Of a DNA stretch of 64,000 nucleotides, positions 55,055 through 64,000 are shown one piece after another; position 1 is the stretch's first letter, and each line of letters starts with the position of its first letter. The position numbers and the translations under genes are program-made. Source of the stretch: Bacteroidales bacterium (GTDB lineage Bacteria; Bacteroidota; Bacteroidia; Bacteroidales; UBA932); assembly GCA_016286385.1 (NCBI GenBank), contig JAEESO010000002.1:124001-188000 (forward strand), written 5' to 3'. Under the pieces are notes generated by a model. That model made no database searches. It saw nothing but the letters and a program-made list of their open reading frames with translations, and was not told the DNA's origin.

Positions 55055-55971
55055 GGGGTTTCCGCCTCATAGCACTCCTTACAGCACTGACGTTGTGTTT
55101 TCCCCTGGCCGCGCAGTACCGCGACGACCAGTTCAAACGCGACGCCTTTACCCAGACCTATGCCGATACTACGGAAAAGACAAAGACTGATACCACCAAG
55201 CTCTTCGATTTCAAGGAGTTTTTCGGCGGGTTGGCCCATAAGCGCACCGCATCACTGAAAACCCTCACCATGGGTTCCACCATATTCATCGGCGGCAACC
55301 AGATCTATCACAAGCAGTACTGGAAACTGCCCATTATCTATGGCGGGATAGGCGCGGGAGTCTACGGAGGTATTCATTTTGGGAATCTCTACAAGAGCAC
55401 TGGTGACACCCGTTTCCAGACATACAGCACCCTCTCATATGTAGGCGCCGGTCTTGTATGGTGGGGGTCCCTCATGGACGGAGCCGTGTGCTTCAAGAGT
55501 GATAAGCACCCAGAGCCTGCCCGCTCTACGGTGTATTCCCTGCTTCTGCCCGGACTTGGCCAGATTTATAATGGGGAGTTCTGGAAAGTGCCGCTATACC
55601 TTGGCATAATGGCCGGATCCCTCAATTTTGTGGTAGACAACAACCAGCAGTACAACCGTTGGAAAACGGTATATGACATGGCCACGTCTGAGGATCCTGA
55701 AGTGGAAAAGCCTCCATACAGTGCAGAGAACGCAAAATATTTCAGGGATCTTTACAGAAGGTACAGGGATTACTCCATCCTTGCCGTTGCCCTCACCTAT
55801 CTTATCCAGGTGATTGATGCCAACGTGTTTGCCTACATGCAGGACTTTGAAGTGAACGATGACATTTCCATGCACATAGAACCGGCCGTAACCCCCGTCC
55901 AGTTCGCTACCACCGGAGGTGTTCCCCAGGCCGGGATGTCCGTTGGAATGTCCGTAGGGTTAAGATTTTGA
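55051..55971 (+). CDS. DUF5683 domain envelope protein
   Basis: A 306-residue exported protein with signal peptide MRGFRLIALLTALTLCFPLAAQ. The DUF5683 region contains hydrophobic glycine-rich helices and the LLPGLGQIYNGEFWKVPLYLG block typical of the family. The C-terminus (VGMSVGLRF) ends with an aromatic, as in outer membrane proteins. Function unknown. Its place between parB and the lytic transglycosylase is a recurring Bacteroidota gene order that joins segregation and cell-wall genes. Confidence 0.82.
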   Translation: MRGFRLIALLTALTLCFPLAAQYRDDQFKRDAFTQTYADTTEKTKTDTTKLFDFKEFFGGLAHKRTASLKTLTMGSTIFIGGNQIYHKQYWKLPIIYGGIGAGVYGGIHFGNLYKSTGDTRFQTYSTLSYVGAGLVWWGSLMDGAVCFKSDKHPEPARSTVYSLLLPGLGQIYNGEFWKVPLYLGIMAGSLNFVVDNNQQYNRWKTVYDMATSEDPEVEKPPYSAENAKYFRDLYRRYRDYSILAVALTYLIQVIDANVFAYMQDFEVNDDISMHIEPAVTPVQFATTGGVPQAGMSVGMSVGLRF

Positions 55972-55973
55972 TT

Positions 55974-57191
55974 ATGAGAAGATTGTTTTTTGCCGCACTG
56001 AGCCTTTTCATTTCAGTGGGCTTCCTATATTCACAGGACAAGGATACCCTCCTCCAGAGATGGTATCTTCACCGCCAGTCAAAGCAGCAGTCCCCCGATG
56101 CCGGATACGATATGGACTCCGTGAGGTTTGACACCAACGTCCCGGATTCCGTCCTGATGGCACGCCTGGAAAAGATGCACAGTTTCATCACCCTCCCGTA
56201 TAATGAGACGGTGAAAAACTATATGGTCCTGTACAGCGAGAAGATGCCTAAGAGAATGGCAGAGATTCTCTCTCTCAGTGAGTATTATTTCCCCATATTT
56301 GAAGAGACGCTTGACCGTTACGGGCTGCCACTGGAACTGAAGTATATGGCTGTCATAGAAAGCCATCTGAACCCGCGTGCAGAGTCCATTTATGGAGCCA
56401 AGGGTTTGTGGCAGTTCATGTACCGCACCGGCCTCAGTTACGGCCTCAGGGTGAATTCCTACATTGATGAGCGCATGGATCCAATCCTTTCCACTGATGC
56501 TGCCTGCAGGTACCTAAAGGACGCCTACGCCATCTTCGGCAGCTGGCCTCTTGCAATATCGGCCTACAACTGCGGCAGCGGAAACGTCAACAAAGCCATC
56601 AAAAGGGCCGGAGGAAGCACTGATTACTGGAAGGTGTATGATTACCTCCCCCGTGAGACCAGAGGCTATGTACCTGCCCTTGTTGGCGCCATGTATGCCA
56701 TCAACTACGCAAAGGAATATGGTATTAGGCCTGATCCCGCCGCCGTTCCGGAGTACGTGGACACATTCCACGTGCACAGGAATATCCACCTGAGGCAGAT
56801 CTCAGAGGTAATGGGCATCCCCATGGACGACATCCGTGACCTTAACCCGCAGTATTTCAAGGATTACGTCCCCGCCGCCGGGGCCGATGAAGTGATCCGC
56901 CTCCCCTTTGCATACAGCGGCACTTTCATGGACATGCAGGACTCTATAGTAAGGTATAAGGCCGATGTCCTCCTTGGCGGCAAGATCACCGACGGCCGTG
57001 AAGTTGTGAACGGCCGCCCCGTCCAGACTACGGCCGGCACCTCATGGGTGTATTACAAGGTGAAGTCCGGAGATACCCTCAGCCACATTGCAAAGAAATA
57101 TCACTGCACCGTAAAGCAGCTTAAATCCTGGAATAACCTCAGGAGTGACCGCATCTCCATCGGCCAGCGCCTGAAGGTTGGGAAGCGCTAG
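55974..57191 (+). CDS. mltD: membrane-bound lytic murein transglycosylase D-like, GH23 + LysM
   Basis: A 405-residue periplasmic peptidoglycan lyase. After a signal peptide (1-20, ending FLYSQ) comes a GH23 domain with catalytic Glu129 in AVIESHLNPRAESIYGAKGLWQFM and the family's AYNCGSGNVNKAI motif. One C-terminal LysM domain (about 358-403, YKVKSGDTLSHIAKKYHCT...) binds glycan. It cleaves glycosidic bonds to 1,6-anhydro ends. I start at ATG 55974, 2 bp after the DUF5683 stop. The last bases overlap the convergent HhH gene by 4 bp. Confidence 0.92.
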   Translation: MRRLFFAALSLFISVGFLYSQDKDTLLQRWYLHRQSKQQSPDAGYDMDSVRFDTNVPDSVLMARLEKMHSFITLPYNETVKNYMVLYSEKMPKRMAEILSLSEYYFPIFEETLDRYGLPLELKYMAVIESHLNPRAESIYGAKGLWQFMYRTGLSYGLRVNSYIDERMDPILSTDAACRYLKDAYAIFGSWPLAISAYNCGSGNVNKAIKRAGGSTDYWKVYDYLPRETRGYVPALVGAMYAINYAKEYGIRPDPAAVPEYVDTFHVHRNIHLRQISEVMGIPMDDIRDLNPQYFKDYVPAAGADEVIRLPFAYSGTFMDMQDSIVRYKADVLLGGKITDGREVVNGRPVQTTAGTSWVYYKVKSGDTLSHIAKKYHCTVKQLKSWNNLRSDRISIGQRLKVGKR

Positions 57192-58777
57192 ATATCCATC
57201 ATAAGCTGAAGATTCAGGACGGGGGCTGGTTTGCTCCCGTTTTTGAATGTGTATGCTCCTCTTAAATAAAACTTTAAGGTAAAATATTTAAACCGGTGCT
57301 TTATATTTCCTGTGGTCGATATTGAAGCTCCTCTCCCATAGTATGCAGGCACGGAGAAACTGCCAGGAGCGTCGCGTTCATAGACATATATCCGGTCTGG
57401 CCACCTGTCAATGAAAAAGCCTGTCAGTCTGAGCCAGGCTGTAAATACCTCACCCTTGTATCCGGACTCCAGGTATGAGAGAAATCCAGTTTTCTCACAG
57501 AACACCACCTCTCCCCTTAGATTGGCATTCCAGGGACCCTGGAGACGGCTTAGATGTAGCCTTACGGCCGTTCTTGGCGCTTCATAGTTACGGTATCGTT
57601 CAGTAACCCTCCCTTCCAGGGACCATATATCCGATATGTTCCAGAGCGAGCGCGCGTAAATCCGAAGCTGAAAACGGTCAGGATCCTTGTATGGGATGGG
57701 AAGCATTGATGCATCGGCAGTGAGGGAAGCCAGAACCTTGCGGTTGTTAAACTCCAGTCCTGCCGCCACGGCGTACTCCCCGTTCTTTTTCCCGGAGTAT
57801 CTGACGGGAATGACCCTCCCCTGCACCGCAAGGCGGAAATATTCCCCGAGGGATGCCTTAAGGGCCGATTTCCCCGCGAATGACCCATTCCTGAAAGCCA
57901 CTTCCCCGCTTATTATCACGCCCCTCAGATTTACCTTGGCATCGGCCGATAACAAAAGCCCCGAGGCAGCGGTAAAACCCGCTTGAAAATGCTTTCCAAG
58001 GTATTCTCCCCGAGCCCCGAAAGTTCCGTCAAAGGAGCCGAACGCCTGAGCCCTCCAGTGCCTGGAAGAGTACTCATAGGCAAGTCCTCTCTCAACTCCG
58101 GAACTGGAGAATGACCACGCCGGAGATACGCCCTGGGCACGTTTCAGGAAGGCATCCACTGTTGATAGGTTATCCATCGAGAAGCCGGTCCACAGACCCA
58201 GACCCTCGGCAAAACGGACCTTGTAATCCCCTGCCACTATGCGGTGGTTATGGAGTGTGGCTTCCCCATAGAACGTCCCGTCCCATTTCCTAAATCCGTC
58301 TCCGCATCTTACAGCTCCGCCTGCCCTCCATGTACGCCCGGTCATCTTCACTTTCCCGCCGGCAGAATTAAGCGTTCCCCGAAGGAGTGCCTGGCCTTTT
58401 ATCTTCACGGTATCGGCCGCCCCGGGAAGGCGTGAGGATTCAAGGGAGAGGAAGGGCCGTAGAACTTCTACATCGGCCTCGGTAAATCCTTCTAAGAGAG
58501 AGAGTTCCGTCCAGGAAAGGATATCCCCGGAGGTGGCCCTGTAATCCCTTATAACCGCCACCTGGTAATCGCTCAGGATGGCCGATGCACGCAGATGGTC
58601 CGAGTTCACCCTCACGCGCCTTCCGCGAAGGGCTTCCAGCTGGTCCACTAGAGACTCGTCTACTTCCTCTTCAGAACTGGCCCCGCCAAGCAGCATGGCT
58701 GCCTTCAGGACCTCCTGATCCTGCGCCGCGACGGGGAGCGCAAACAAGCACAGAACTATGCTCAACAGCTTTCTCAT
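57188..58777 (-). CDS. helix-hairpin-helix protein with predicted outer membrane barrel
   Basis: A 529-residue exported protein. The signal peptide is MRKLLSIVLCLFALPVAAQ. Residues about 55-120 resemble ComEA-type helix-hairpin-helix repeats (ASAILSDYQVAVIRDYRATSGDILSWTELSLLEGF). From about 130 on, alternating strands of barrel type continue to the end. ComEA-like domains bind DNA in competence systems, but in Bacteroidota this HhH-plus-barrel combination is widespread and of unproven function. I start at ATG 58777; the ORF-track start at 58786 uses TTG. Confidence 0.75.
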   Translation of the reverse strand: MRKLLSIVLCLFALPVAAQDQEVLKAAMLLGGASSEEEVDESLVDQLEALRGRRVRVNSDHLRASAILSDYQVAVIRDYRATSGDILSWTELSLLEGFTEADVEVLRPFLSLESSRLPGAADTVKIKGQALLRGTLNSAGGKVKMTGRTWRAGGAVRCGDGFRKWDGTFYGEATLHNHRIVAGDYKVRFAEGLGLWTGFSMDNLSTVDAFLKRAQGVSPAWSFSSSGVERGLAYEYSSRHWRAQAFGSFDGTFGARGEYLGKHFQAGFTAASGLLLSADAKVNLRGVIISGEVAFRNGSFAGKSALKASLGEYFRLAVQGRVIPVRYSGKKNGEYAVAAGLEFNNRKVLASLTADASMLPIPYKDPDRFQLRIYARSLWNISDIWSLEGRVTERYRNYEAPRTAVRLHLSRLQGPWNANLRGEVVFCEKTGFLSYLESGYKGEVFTAWLRLTGFFIDRWPDRIYVYERDAPGSFSVPAYYGRGASISTTGNIKHRFKYFTLKFYLRGAYTFKNGSKPAPVLNLQLMMDI

Positions 58778-58834
58778 ATCTGCCAAATTACCAAAGAAAT
58801 AGCGTATTTTAAAGGGGGTGTTGATAACTTGTGT

Positions 58835-58845
58835 TGTTTCACGTG
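58835..58845. promoter_or_regulatory. parS-like half-site
   Basis: TGTTTCACGTG equals the first 11 bases of the 16-bp parS consensus, but the remaining five (TTTTT instead of AAACA) do not match. It lies 5.5 kb from parA. Functional status is doubtful. Confidence 0.25.
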
Positions 58846-58865
58846 TTTTTTTTGATGTTTTTTGT

Positions 58866-58873
58866 TAAATTTG
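58866..58873 (+). promoter_or_regulatory. -7 element (TAAATTTG) for hpt and adk
   Basis: TAAATTTG lies 21 bp before the hpt ATG at 58895. Confidence 0.5.
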
Positions 58874-58894
58874 CAAAACGTACTGATTTTTCCT

Positions 58895-59449
58895 ATGGAA
58901 AAAAAGATCACTTTACAGGACAAAACGTTCAAAATCTTTATTCCCAACTCGGAAATAGAGAAGGCCATTGACCAGGTGGCCGCCCGTATGAACAAGGATT
59001 TCTCCTCTTACACAGACTCCAATCCCCCCGTTATGCTGTGCACCCTCAACGGTGCCGTGATGTATGCGGCAGAGCTTCTCAAGCGTCTCACCTTCCCTCT
59101 GGAATTCAAGGCCCTCAAGCTCACGTCCTATCAGGGCACCAAGTCAACCGGTGAAGTAAAGGCTGAACTCCCGCCCAGTATAGCCAATTTCAAGGGCAGG
59201 GATGTCATCGTGGTGGAAGACATCGTTGATACCGGCAACACCATCGTCACCCTTAAAAACCTGCTGGAGGATCTTGGAGCGGCAAAAATCTTTGTCACCG
59301 CCCTTCTCCTCAAGCCGGAAGTCTACAAGAAAGACGTCAAGCTGGATTATGTGGCAATGAGCATCCCCAATCGTTTCATCGTGGGGTTCGGCCTGGATTA
59401 CAATGAGCTTGGAAGAAATACAGAAGACATTTACGTACTAGACTCATAG
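58895..59449 (+). CDS. hpt: hypoxanthine phosphoribosyltransferase
   Basis: A 184-residue type I phosphoribosyltransferase. The PRPP-binding motif is VIVVEDIVDTGNT (104-116), the flexible-loop region is LTSYQGTKSTG, and FIVGFGLDYNE is the base-binding end. It converts hypoxanthine and guanine to IMP and GMP. I use ATG 58895 (MEKKITLQ); the ORF-track start adds eleven residues across the promoter. It lies 2 bp before adk, giving a purine salvage and phosphorylation pair. Confidence 0.93.
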   Translation: MEKKITLQDKTFKIFIPNSEIEKAIDQVAARMNKDFSSYTDSNPPVMLCTLNGAVMYAAELLKRLTFPLEFKALKLTSYQGTKSTGEVKAELPPSIANFKGRDVIVVEDIVDTGNTIVTLKNLLEDLGAAKIFVTALLLKPEVYKKDVKLDYVAMSIPNRFIVGFGLDYNELGRNTEDIYVLDS

Positions 59450-59451
59450 CC

Positions 59452-60024
59452 ATGAAATACTTTGTTCTTTTCGGCCCTCCCGGAGCAGGCAAGGGCACAC
59501 AGGCCGGTGCAATGGTAGAACGCTATAACCTTTGCCACCTTTCCACCGGAGAACTCCTCCGTGCAGAAATTGCGGCAGGAACTCCCCTGGGTCTTCAGGC
59601 AAAGAGCCTCATTGAGGCCGGAAACCTTGTCCCGGATTCTGTAGTGGAAGGTATGATAGAGGCTAAATTCCGTGACACAAAGGGTGTGGACGGTTTCCTC
59701 CTTGACGGTTTCCCCCGTACAATAGCCCAGGCCCAGGCTCTGGATTCTATGCTTTCAAAAAGATCAGAATCTGTCACAGGATGTGTCTCGATAATGATTC
59801 CGGATTCACTTATCCAGGAACGCATAGCCCATAGGGCCAACATTGAAGGCCGCGCCGATGACGCCAGGCCGGAGGTCGTAGAGAACCGAATCCGCACTTA
59901 TCACGCAAAGACGGAGCCCCTTATAGATTTCTACCGCAAAGCGGATAAATACTATGAGATAGACGGCACCGGAACCATAGAGGAAGTCCGCAAAAGGATT
60001 TTCACCGCTATGGATAAACTCTGA
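59452..60024 (+). CDS. adk: adenylate kinase
   Basis: A 190-residue adenylate kinase interconverting ATP, ADP and AMP. The P-loop is GPPGAGKGTQ (8-17), the AMP-site block is LSTGELLRAEI, and FLLDGFPRTIAQAQ is the Asp-Gly-Phe-Pro-Arg signature. The LID is short and has no zinc cysteines, matching the 190-residue class of Bacteroidota. It is 2 bp after hpt. Confidence 0.96.
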   Translation: MKYFVLFGPPGAGKGTQAGAMVERYNLCHLSTGELLRAEIAAGTPLGLQAKSLIEAGNLVPDSVVEGMIEAKFRDTKGVDGFLLDGFPRTIAQAQALDSMLSKRSESVTGCVSIMIPDSLIQERIAHRANIEGRADDARPEVVENRIRTYHAKTEPLIDFYRKADKYYEIDGTGTIEEVRKRIFTAMDKL

Positions 60025-60035
60025 ACCCAAACTAG

Positions 60036-62525
60036 ATGCACAGGATTTTTCTCCCAATTTACCATTTCTTCAAGGCCCACAAGGCCCTGATGTATATTCT
60101 GATGATAGCCTCGGCGGTTGTGTTCGCCTACTTCGGCTTCAAGCTTCGCTTTGAGGAAGACATCATCAAACTCCTCCCCCACAGCGTCACCTCAAATGAG
60201 ATGGCTTTCACGGATATGAGCCTTAAGGATAAGGTTTTCCTCCAGCTCACATCGGCAAATCCGGAAGATCCCGTAGACCCTCTCCGCCTTGGGGAATGTA
60301 TGGAGGAGTATTGCAACATAATCCTTGAAAGGGACAGTTCAACCCATTTCATAAACAATCTCCTGTGCACCCTTGAGGCCGATATGGCATTATCGGCCAT
60401 GGACTTCGCCCTTTCATATCTTCCTACCTTCGTGGATCCTGCGTGGTATCCATCCATAGAGGAATCCCTCTCCAGGGAAAGGATAGATTCCGTCATGGCC
60501 GTCAACTATGAGATGGTGATGGAAGATGAAACCGGAGAACTGTCCCAGATGGTTGCCATGGATCCCCTGAGCCTCAGGGACATCCTTCTTCCGGGCATTA
60601 TGGGAGAAGATTCTGCCATGGGCGGCTTCGCCATAGAAGACGGGCACCTTTTCTGCCCGGACAAAACCGTGGCCCTGGCCTTCCTCTCCCCCTCCTTCGG
60701 TTATACGAATTCCGGCGTTGCTACAAAATTCAATAATCTCCTCACAAGGGCTGCAAAGGATTACTGCCAGGAGAATCCGGATGTAAGGATCCTTATTCAC
60801 GGCAATCCTCAGGCAAGTTACTCCAATGCCAGCACCATCAAGATGGACCTTGTGTGGACGGTGGGCCTGTCCCTCCTGGTGATCCTCATAATGATGATCC
60901 TGAGTTTCCACTCCTTCAGGTTTGTGTGGCAGCAGGTGGTGCCCGTGGTGTACGGAGCTCTGTTCTCCCTTGCCTGCATTTACTGGATTAAGGGTTATGT
61001 ATCCCTTATGGCCCTGGGCTTCGGTGCTATCATCCTTGGCGTTGCAATCAGTTACTGTCTGCATATTCTCATTCATTTCTATTACGTAGGCAGCGTAGAA
61101 ACCATGCTCAGGGAAGAGAGCACGCCCGTCTTCCTTGGTATGCTCACCACCATCGGCGCTTTCATGGGCCTCCTCTTTACTGAGAGTGACCTTCTAAGGG
61201 ATTTCGGCCTGTTTGCAACCTTCTCCCTCATCGGCAGCACCCTTTTCGCCCTTATCTTCCTGCCTCACTTCATGAGCGCAGACCAGATCCATTTCAAGAA
61301 GGTAAAGGGATTCCCGCTTGTGGACAAGATCAATAATCTGCCCTGGGACAGCAATAAATGGATTATCGGCACGCTTATCCTCTTCATAATCGTAGGTGTA
61401 GCCCTTAGCCCTCGCGTGAAGTTTGACTCAGACCTCCGTAATCTGGATTACGATGATCCCGCCCTCACGGAAAGCCAGGACCTCTACAATGCAAAGAATG
61501 CGGACGGTTATTCCCACCAGTACTTCGCCGCTTATGCCGATAACCTTGACGATGCCCTGGAATACAACAAGGGAATGTTCAAGACCCTTGATTCCCTCAA
61601 AGAAGCGGGTGTGGCCAAATCCTGGTCCACTGTCACAGGCCTTCTCTTCCACTCTACCAAGGACCAGGAAGAAAGGATAGCCGCCTGGAACGCCTTCTGG
61701 ACAAGGGGCAAGGTGGCCAAATTGAAGAGGGATCTCAGGGAATCCGGCGTGAAGCACGGCCTCCCTGGAGATATGTTCGACACATTCACCTCCCTTCTGG
61801 AAGCCAAATACGAACCCGGAAATCTCTTTGAATCCGGAATCATTCCGCCGGGCCTTATGTCCAACTACATTGAGCGCCAGGAAAGTGGCCGATATATGGT
61901 GTTCACGGACGTCTCATATCCCGAGCCTGTGAGGGACGTCGTGTGGGGGACCCTTGCAAAATGCCCCAACGTGATAGTTCTGGAGCCCTTCTTCTATTGC
62001 CGTGACATGGTGGAGATCGTTCACGACGACTTCAATACCACCGTATGGATATCCTCCCTGTTTGTGCTCATAGTGCTCCTTATCAGCTTCAGGAACCTCT
62101 GGATTGCGCTCATCGCGTTCTTCCCCATGTTCATAAGCTGGTTCGTGATGCAGGGCTTCATGTCCATATTCGGTCTTGAGTTCAACCTCATAAACATCGT
62201 TATCGCAACGTTTATCTACGGTATCGGCGTAGATTACAGCATATTTGTGATGGAGGGCCTTCTGAAGGAAGCGCGTACGGGCCAGCGGGATATGCTGGAA
62301 TTCCACAAGGTGGCCATCTTCTACAGTGCAGCCGTTCTGGTGATAGTGGTGACATCCCTTATCTTTGCAAAACACCCCTCAATCCATTCAATCGGCATTA
62401 TTACTCTCATCGGTATGGCCTCCACCATACTGATTACATACTCCCTGCAGCCCTGGGCCTTCCGCCTCCTTTGCAAGGTGCCCGCCCTCAGGCGCAGGTT
62501 CAGAATACCTGACGAGGAAAAATGA
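60036..62525 (+). CDS. MMPL/RND-type membrane transporter
   Basis: An 829-residue inner-membrane protein with the RND/MMPL layout. One N-terminal helix is followed by a large periplasmic domain (about 50-265) and a block of five to six helices (about 270-425); the same pattern then repeats. The helix block with FGAIILGVAISYCLHILIHFYY and its second-half partner FIYGIGVDYSIFVMEGLL are typical of MMPL-family exporters, which often move lipids or hydrophobic molecules. No tripartite partners are nearby. It overlaps the FakA-like gene by 4 bp. Confidence 0.85.
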   Translation: MHRIFLPIYHFFKAHKALMYILMIASAVVFAYFGFKLRFEEDIIKLLPHSVTSNEMAFTDMSLKDKVFLQLTSANPEDPVDPLRLGECMEEYCNIILERDSSTHFINNLLCTLEADMALSAMDFALSYLPTFVDPAWYPSIEESLSRERIDSVMAVNYEMVMEDETGELSQMVAMDPLSLRDILLPGIMGEDSAMGGFAIEDGHLFCPDKTVALAFLSPSFGYTNSGVATKFNNLLTRAAKDYCQENPDVRILIHGNPQASYSNASTIKMDLVWTVGLSLLVILIMMILSFHSFRFVWQQVVPVVYGALFSLACIYWIKGYVSLMALGFGAIILGVAISYCLHILIHFYYVGSVETMLREESTPVFLGMLTTIGAFMGLLFTESDLLRDFGLFATFSLIGSTLFALIFLPHFMSADQIHFKKVKGFPLVDKINNLPWDSNKWIIGTLILFIIVGVALSPRVKFDSDLRNLDYDDPALTESQDLYNAKNADGYSHQYFAAYADNLDDALEYNKGMFKTLDSLKEAGVAKSWSTVTGLLFHSTKDQEERIAAWNAFWTRGKVAKLKRDLRESGVKHGLPGDMFDTFTSLLEAKYEPGNLFESGIIPPGLMSNYIERQESGRYMVFTDVSYPEPVRDVVWGTLAKCPNVIVLEPFFYCRDMVEIVHDDFNTTVWISSLFVLIVLLISFRNLWIALIAFFPMFISWFVMQGFMSIFGLEFNLINIVIATFIYGIGVDYSIFVMEGLLKEARTGQRDMLEFHKVAIFYSAAVLVIVVTSLIFAKHPSIHSIGIITLIGMASTILITYSLQPWAFRLLCKVPALRRRFRIPDEEK

Positions 62526-64000
62526 TACTTGACGCAGAAACCTACCTAAACCTTATACGCGGCGGTGCCGCCCGTCTGTCGGAAAACCGCCAAACCATCA
62601 ATGACCTCAATGTCTTCCCTATCCCTGATGGGGATACGGGAGACAATATGCTTATGACTATGGAGGCCGGAACTTCCGCCACCGGTGCCACAATTGGAGA
62701 GATGGCAAAGGCTGTATCGGCCGGGATGCTACTTGGCGCACGCGGAAATTCGGGCGTTATCCTCTCCCGAATATTCGCCGGCATATCCAAAGGCCTGGAC
62801 GGGCTTAAAAAGGCCGATATAAAGGAGTTTACCTCTGCAATGCGCTCCGGTGTCAAAGAGGCTTATACTGCCGTTTCCCAGCCCGTAGAGGGCACCATCC
62901 TCACCGTGATGAGAGAGGGTGTTGATGCTGCAGAAGGATCCTCCACCCTTGAAGAATTCCTGGACCTCTGGATTGCCGGAATGGACCTCAGCCTCCAGCA
63001 CACTCCGGAACTTCTTGACGTCCTCAAGAAGGCAGGAGTTGTGGACAGCGGCGGCGCGGGCCTTCTTTGCATAGGTGAAGGTATGAGGGCCGCCCTTAAG
63101 GGTGAGATTGTTTTTGAGAACATTCCTTCCTCCCAGGGTGTTCCTGCCGCAAAGGTGGATTTCAATGCCTTTACTGAGGACAGCGTCCTTGAGTTTGGCT
63201 ACTGCACGGAGTTTCTCCTCAGGCTCCAGCGCTCCAAAGTGGACCTTGACACTTTTGACGAATCTGTTATCCATGACTGGCTGGCTGCTCAGGGAGATTC
63301 CCTGGTGTTTTTCCGTGACGGCAGCATCATAAAGGTACACGTCCACACAAAGGACCCCGGAGCTATCCTTTCAAAGTGCCGTGAGTGGGGCGAATTCCTT
63401 ACCATAAAGGTTGAGAATATGACACTCCAGCACCACGAGAACCATATGGACGAGCGTTTCAAGCGCACCCGTAAGGCTCTTGGAATTGTTACCGTAGCGG
63501 CCGGTAAGGGCCTCACGGACAGTTTCAGGGAAATGGGGGCCGATTCCGTGATAGAGGGCGGCCAGACTATGAATCCTTCCGTGGAGCGTTTCCTGGAGGC
63601 CTTTGACTCCGTGGATGCAGAAACCATATTTGTATTCCCAAATAACTCCAATATCATCCTAACGGCAAATCAGGCAAGTACCCTATATGAGAAGTCTAAT
63701 ATTGTGGTAATCCCTACCAAGACTATCTCTGAAGGCTATTATGCCCTTGCAAACCTTGACCCGGAACTTCCTTTGGAAGACCTTAAGTCCACCCTTGAAG
63801 GGGCTGCGGCATCGGTTACCACCGGAATGATATCAAGGGCCATCCGTGATACGGAGATAGCCAAAACCGGAGACTATGTGGGCTTCAGCGGAAAAGAACT
63901 TCTCACAGGCTCCCCTTCCCGCCCTGATGCCCTCAAGGAACTTGCGGCAAAACTAAATGCCGGACAGGCCGATATCTTCATCATCTTCAAGGGCGAAGAT
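62522..64000 (+). CDS. FakA-like DAK2-domain protein (3' end cut by window)
   Basis: An open frame of 493 codons running off the window end; it is absent from the ORF track because it has no stop. The N-terminal DAK2 domain has the metal-binding DGDTGDN (36-42, Asp36, Asp38, Asp41) in LNVFPIPDGDTGDNML, with SAGMLLGARGNSGVILSRIFAG and AGVVDSGGAGLL. A second domain with IFVFPNNSNIILTANQA (the DegV-associated central part of FakA/YloV) follows. FakA phosphorylates fatty acids bound to FakB for phospholipid synthesis. The function here is inferred; no FakB gene is visible in the window. Overlaps the MMPL gene by 4 bp. Confidence 0.88.
   Translation, partial: MILDAETYLNLIRGGAARLSENRQTINDLNVFPIPDGDTGDNMLMTMEAGTSATGATIGEMAKAVSAGMLLGARGNSGVILSRIFAGISKGLDGLKKADIKEFTSAMRSGVKEAYTAVSQPVEGTILTVMREGVDAAEGSSTLEEFLDLWIAGMDLSLQHTPELLDVLKKAGVVDSGGAGLLCIGEGMRAALKGEIVFENIPSSQGVPAAKVDFNAFTEDSVLEFGYCTEFLLRLQRSKVDLDTFDESVIHDWLAAQGDSLVFFRDGSIIKVHVHTKDPGAILSKCREWGEFLTIKVENMTLQHHENHMDERFKRTRKALGIVTVAAGKGLTDSFREMGADSVIEGGQTMNPSVERFLEAFDSVDAETIFVFPNNSNIILTANQASTLYEKSNIVVIPTKTISEGYYALANLDPELPLEDLKSTLEGAAASVTTGMISRAIRDTEIAKTGDYVGFSGKELLTGSPSRPDALKELAAKLNAGQADIFIIFKGED

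Overview
The window looks like about 64 kb of chromosome from a member of the Bacteroidales (Bacteroidota), probably a gut or rumen lineage. Three things point there. About twenty upstream regions carry the Bacteroidota -7 promoter element TAnnTTTG. There are several SpII lipoproteins and aromatic-ended outer membrane barrels. The gene groups are typical of the order: rsfS-ftsH-cdsA-psd, parA-parB-DUF5683-mltD, TamL, the short arginine decarboxylase and a PPi-type phosphofructokinase. I see no rRNA, tRNA, CRISPR array, insertion sequence or prophage. The genus cannot be named from sequence alone.

Layout. 1-3.7 kb: ThrE-type exporter (5' end cut), SDR epimerase, then DUF3467, KdsC and Maf. 3.7-12.7 kb: a secreted hypothetical protein, valS, a thioesterase, tatA-tatC, an ABC-F ATPase, a DUF2807 protein and an M19 dipeptidase, closed by a 21-bp perfect-stem terminator. 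12.7-18.9 kb: cinA, a reduced PyrD-like protein, an XRE regulator, an AT-rich intergenic region, a long QueA, an acyltransferase and a CaCA antiporter. 18.9-24.7 kb: two tandem lipoprotein + M6 metalloprotease pairs. 24.7-34.4 kb: rlmD, an outer membrane barrel and lipoprotein, a GNAT-like protein, rarA, tamL and arginine decarboxylase. 34.4-47.4 kb: TrmH-type methyltransferase, a GH13 glycosidase with PPi-PFK, ligA, YihY, relA/spoT, an Ig-like lipoprotein, a PorT-like barrel and ispG. 47.4-51.3 kb: psd, cdsA, ftsH, rsfS on the minus strand. 51.4-57.2 kb: a degenerate PriA-like protein, 52-bp tandem repeats, parA, parB, DUF5683 and mltD. 57.2-64 kb: an HhH/barrel protein, hpt, adk, an MMPL-type transporter and a FakA-like protein that runs off the end.

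Most of this is housekeeping: tRNA charging and modification, Tat export, cell-envelope lipid and LPS synthesis, chromosome segregation, stringent response and nucleotide salvage. The accessory signals are more unusual. (1) A 138-bp cloverleaf-like palindromic element occurs twice. One copy is intergenic and one is read in frame as the C-terminal tail of LigA. The two copies share an 82-bp core of about 88% identity with a compensatory base-pair change, but have different 28-bp inverted arms. (2) The heptamer GGCCGAT/ATCGGCC occurs roughly a hundred times, about twelve times chance expectation. (3) The PriA homologue has lost its zinc domain and altered its helicase motifs. (4) Two lipoprotein-M6 protease pairs resemble protease-inhibitor operons. 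(5) Three 52-bp CACGTG-containing tandem repeats lie directly upstream of parA. (6) IspG is of Bacteroidota type but its middle domain has collapsed. Counts and alignments were done by eye.
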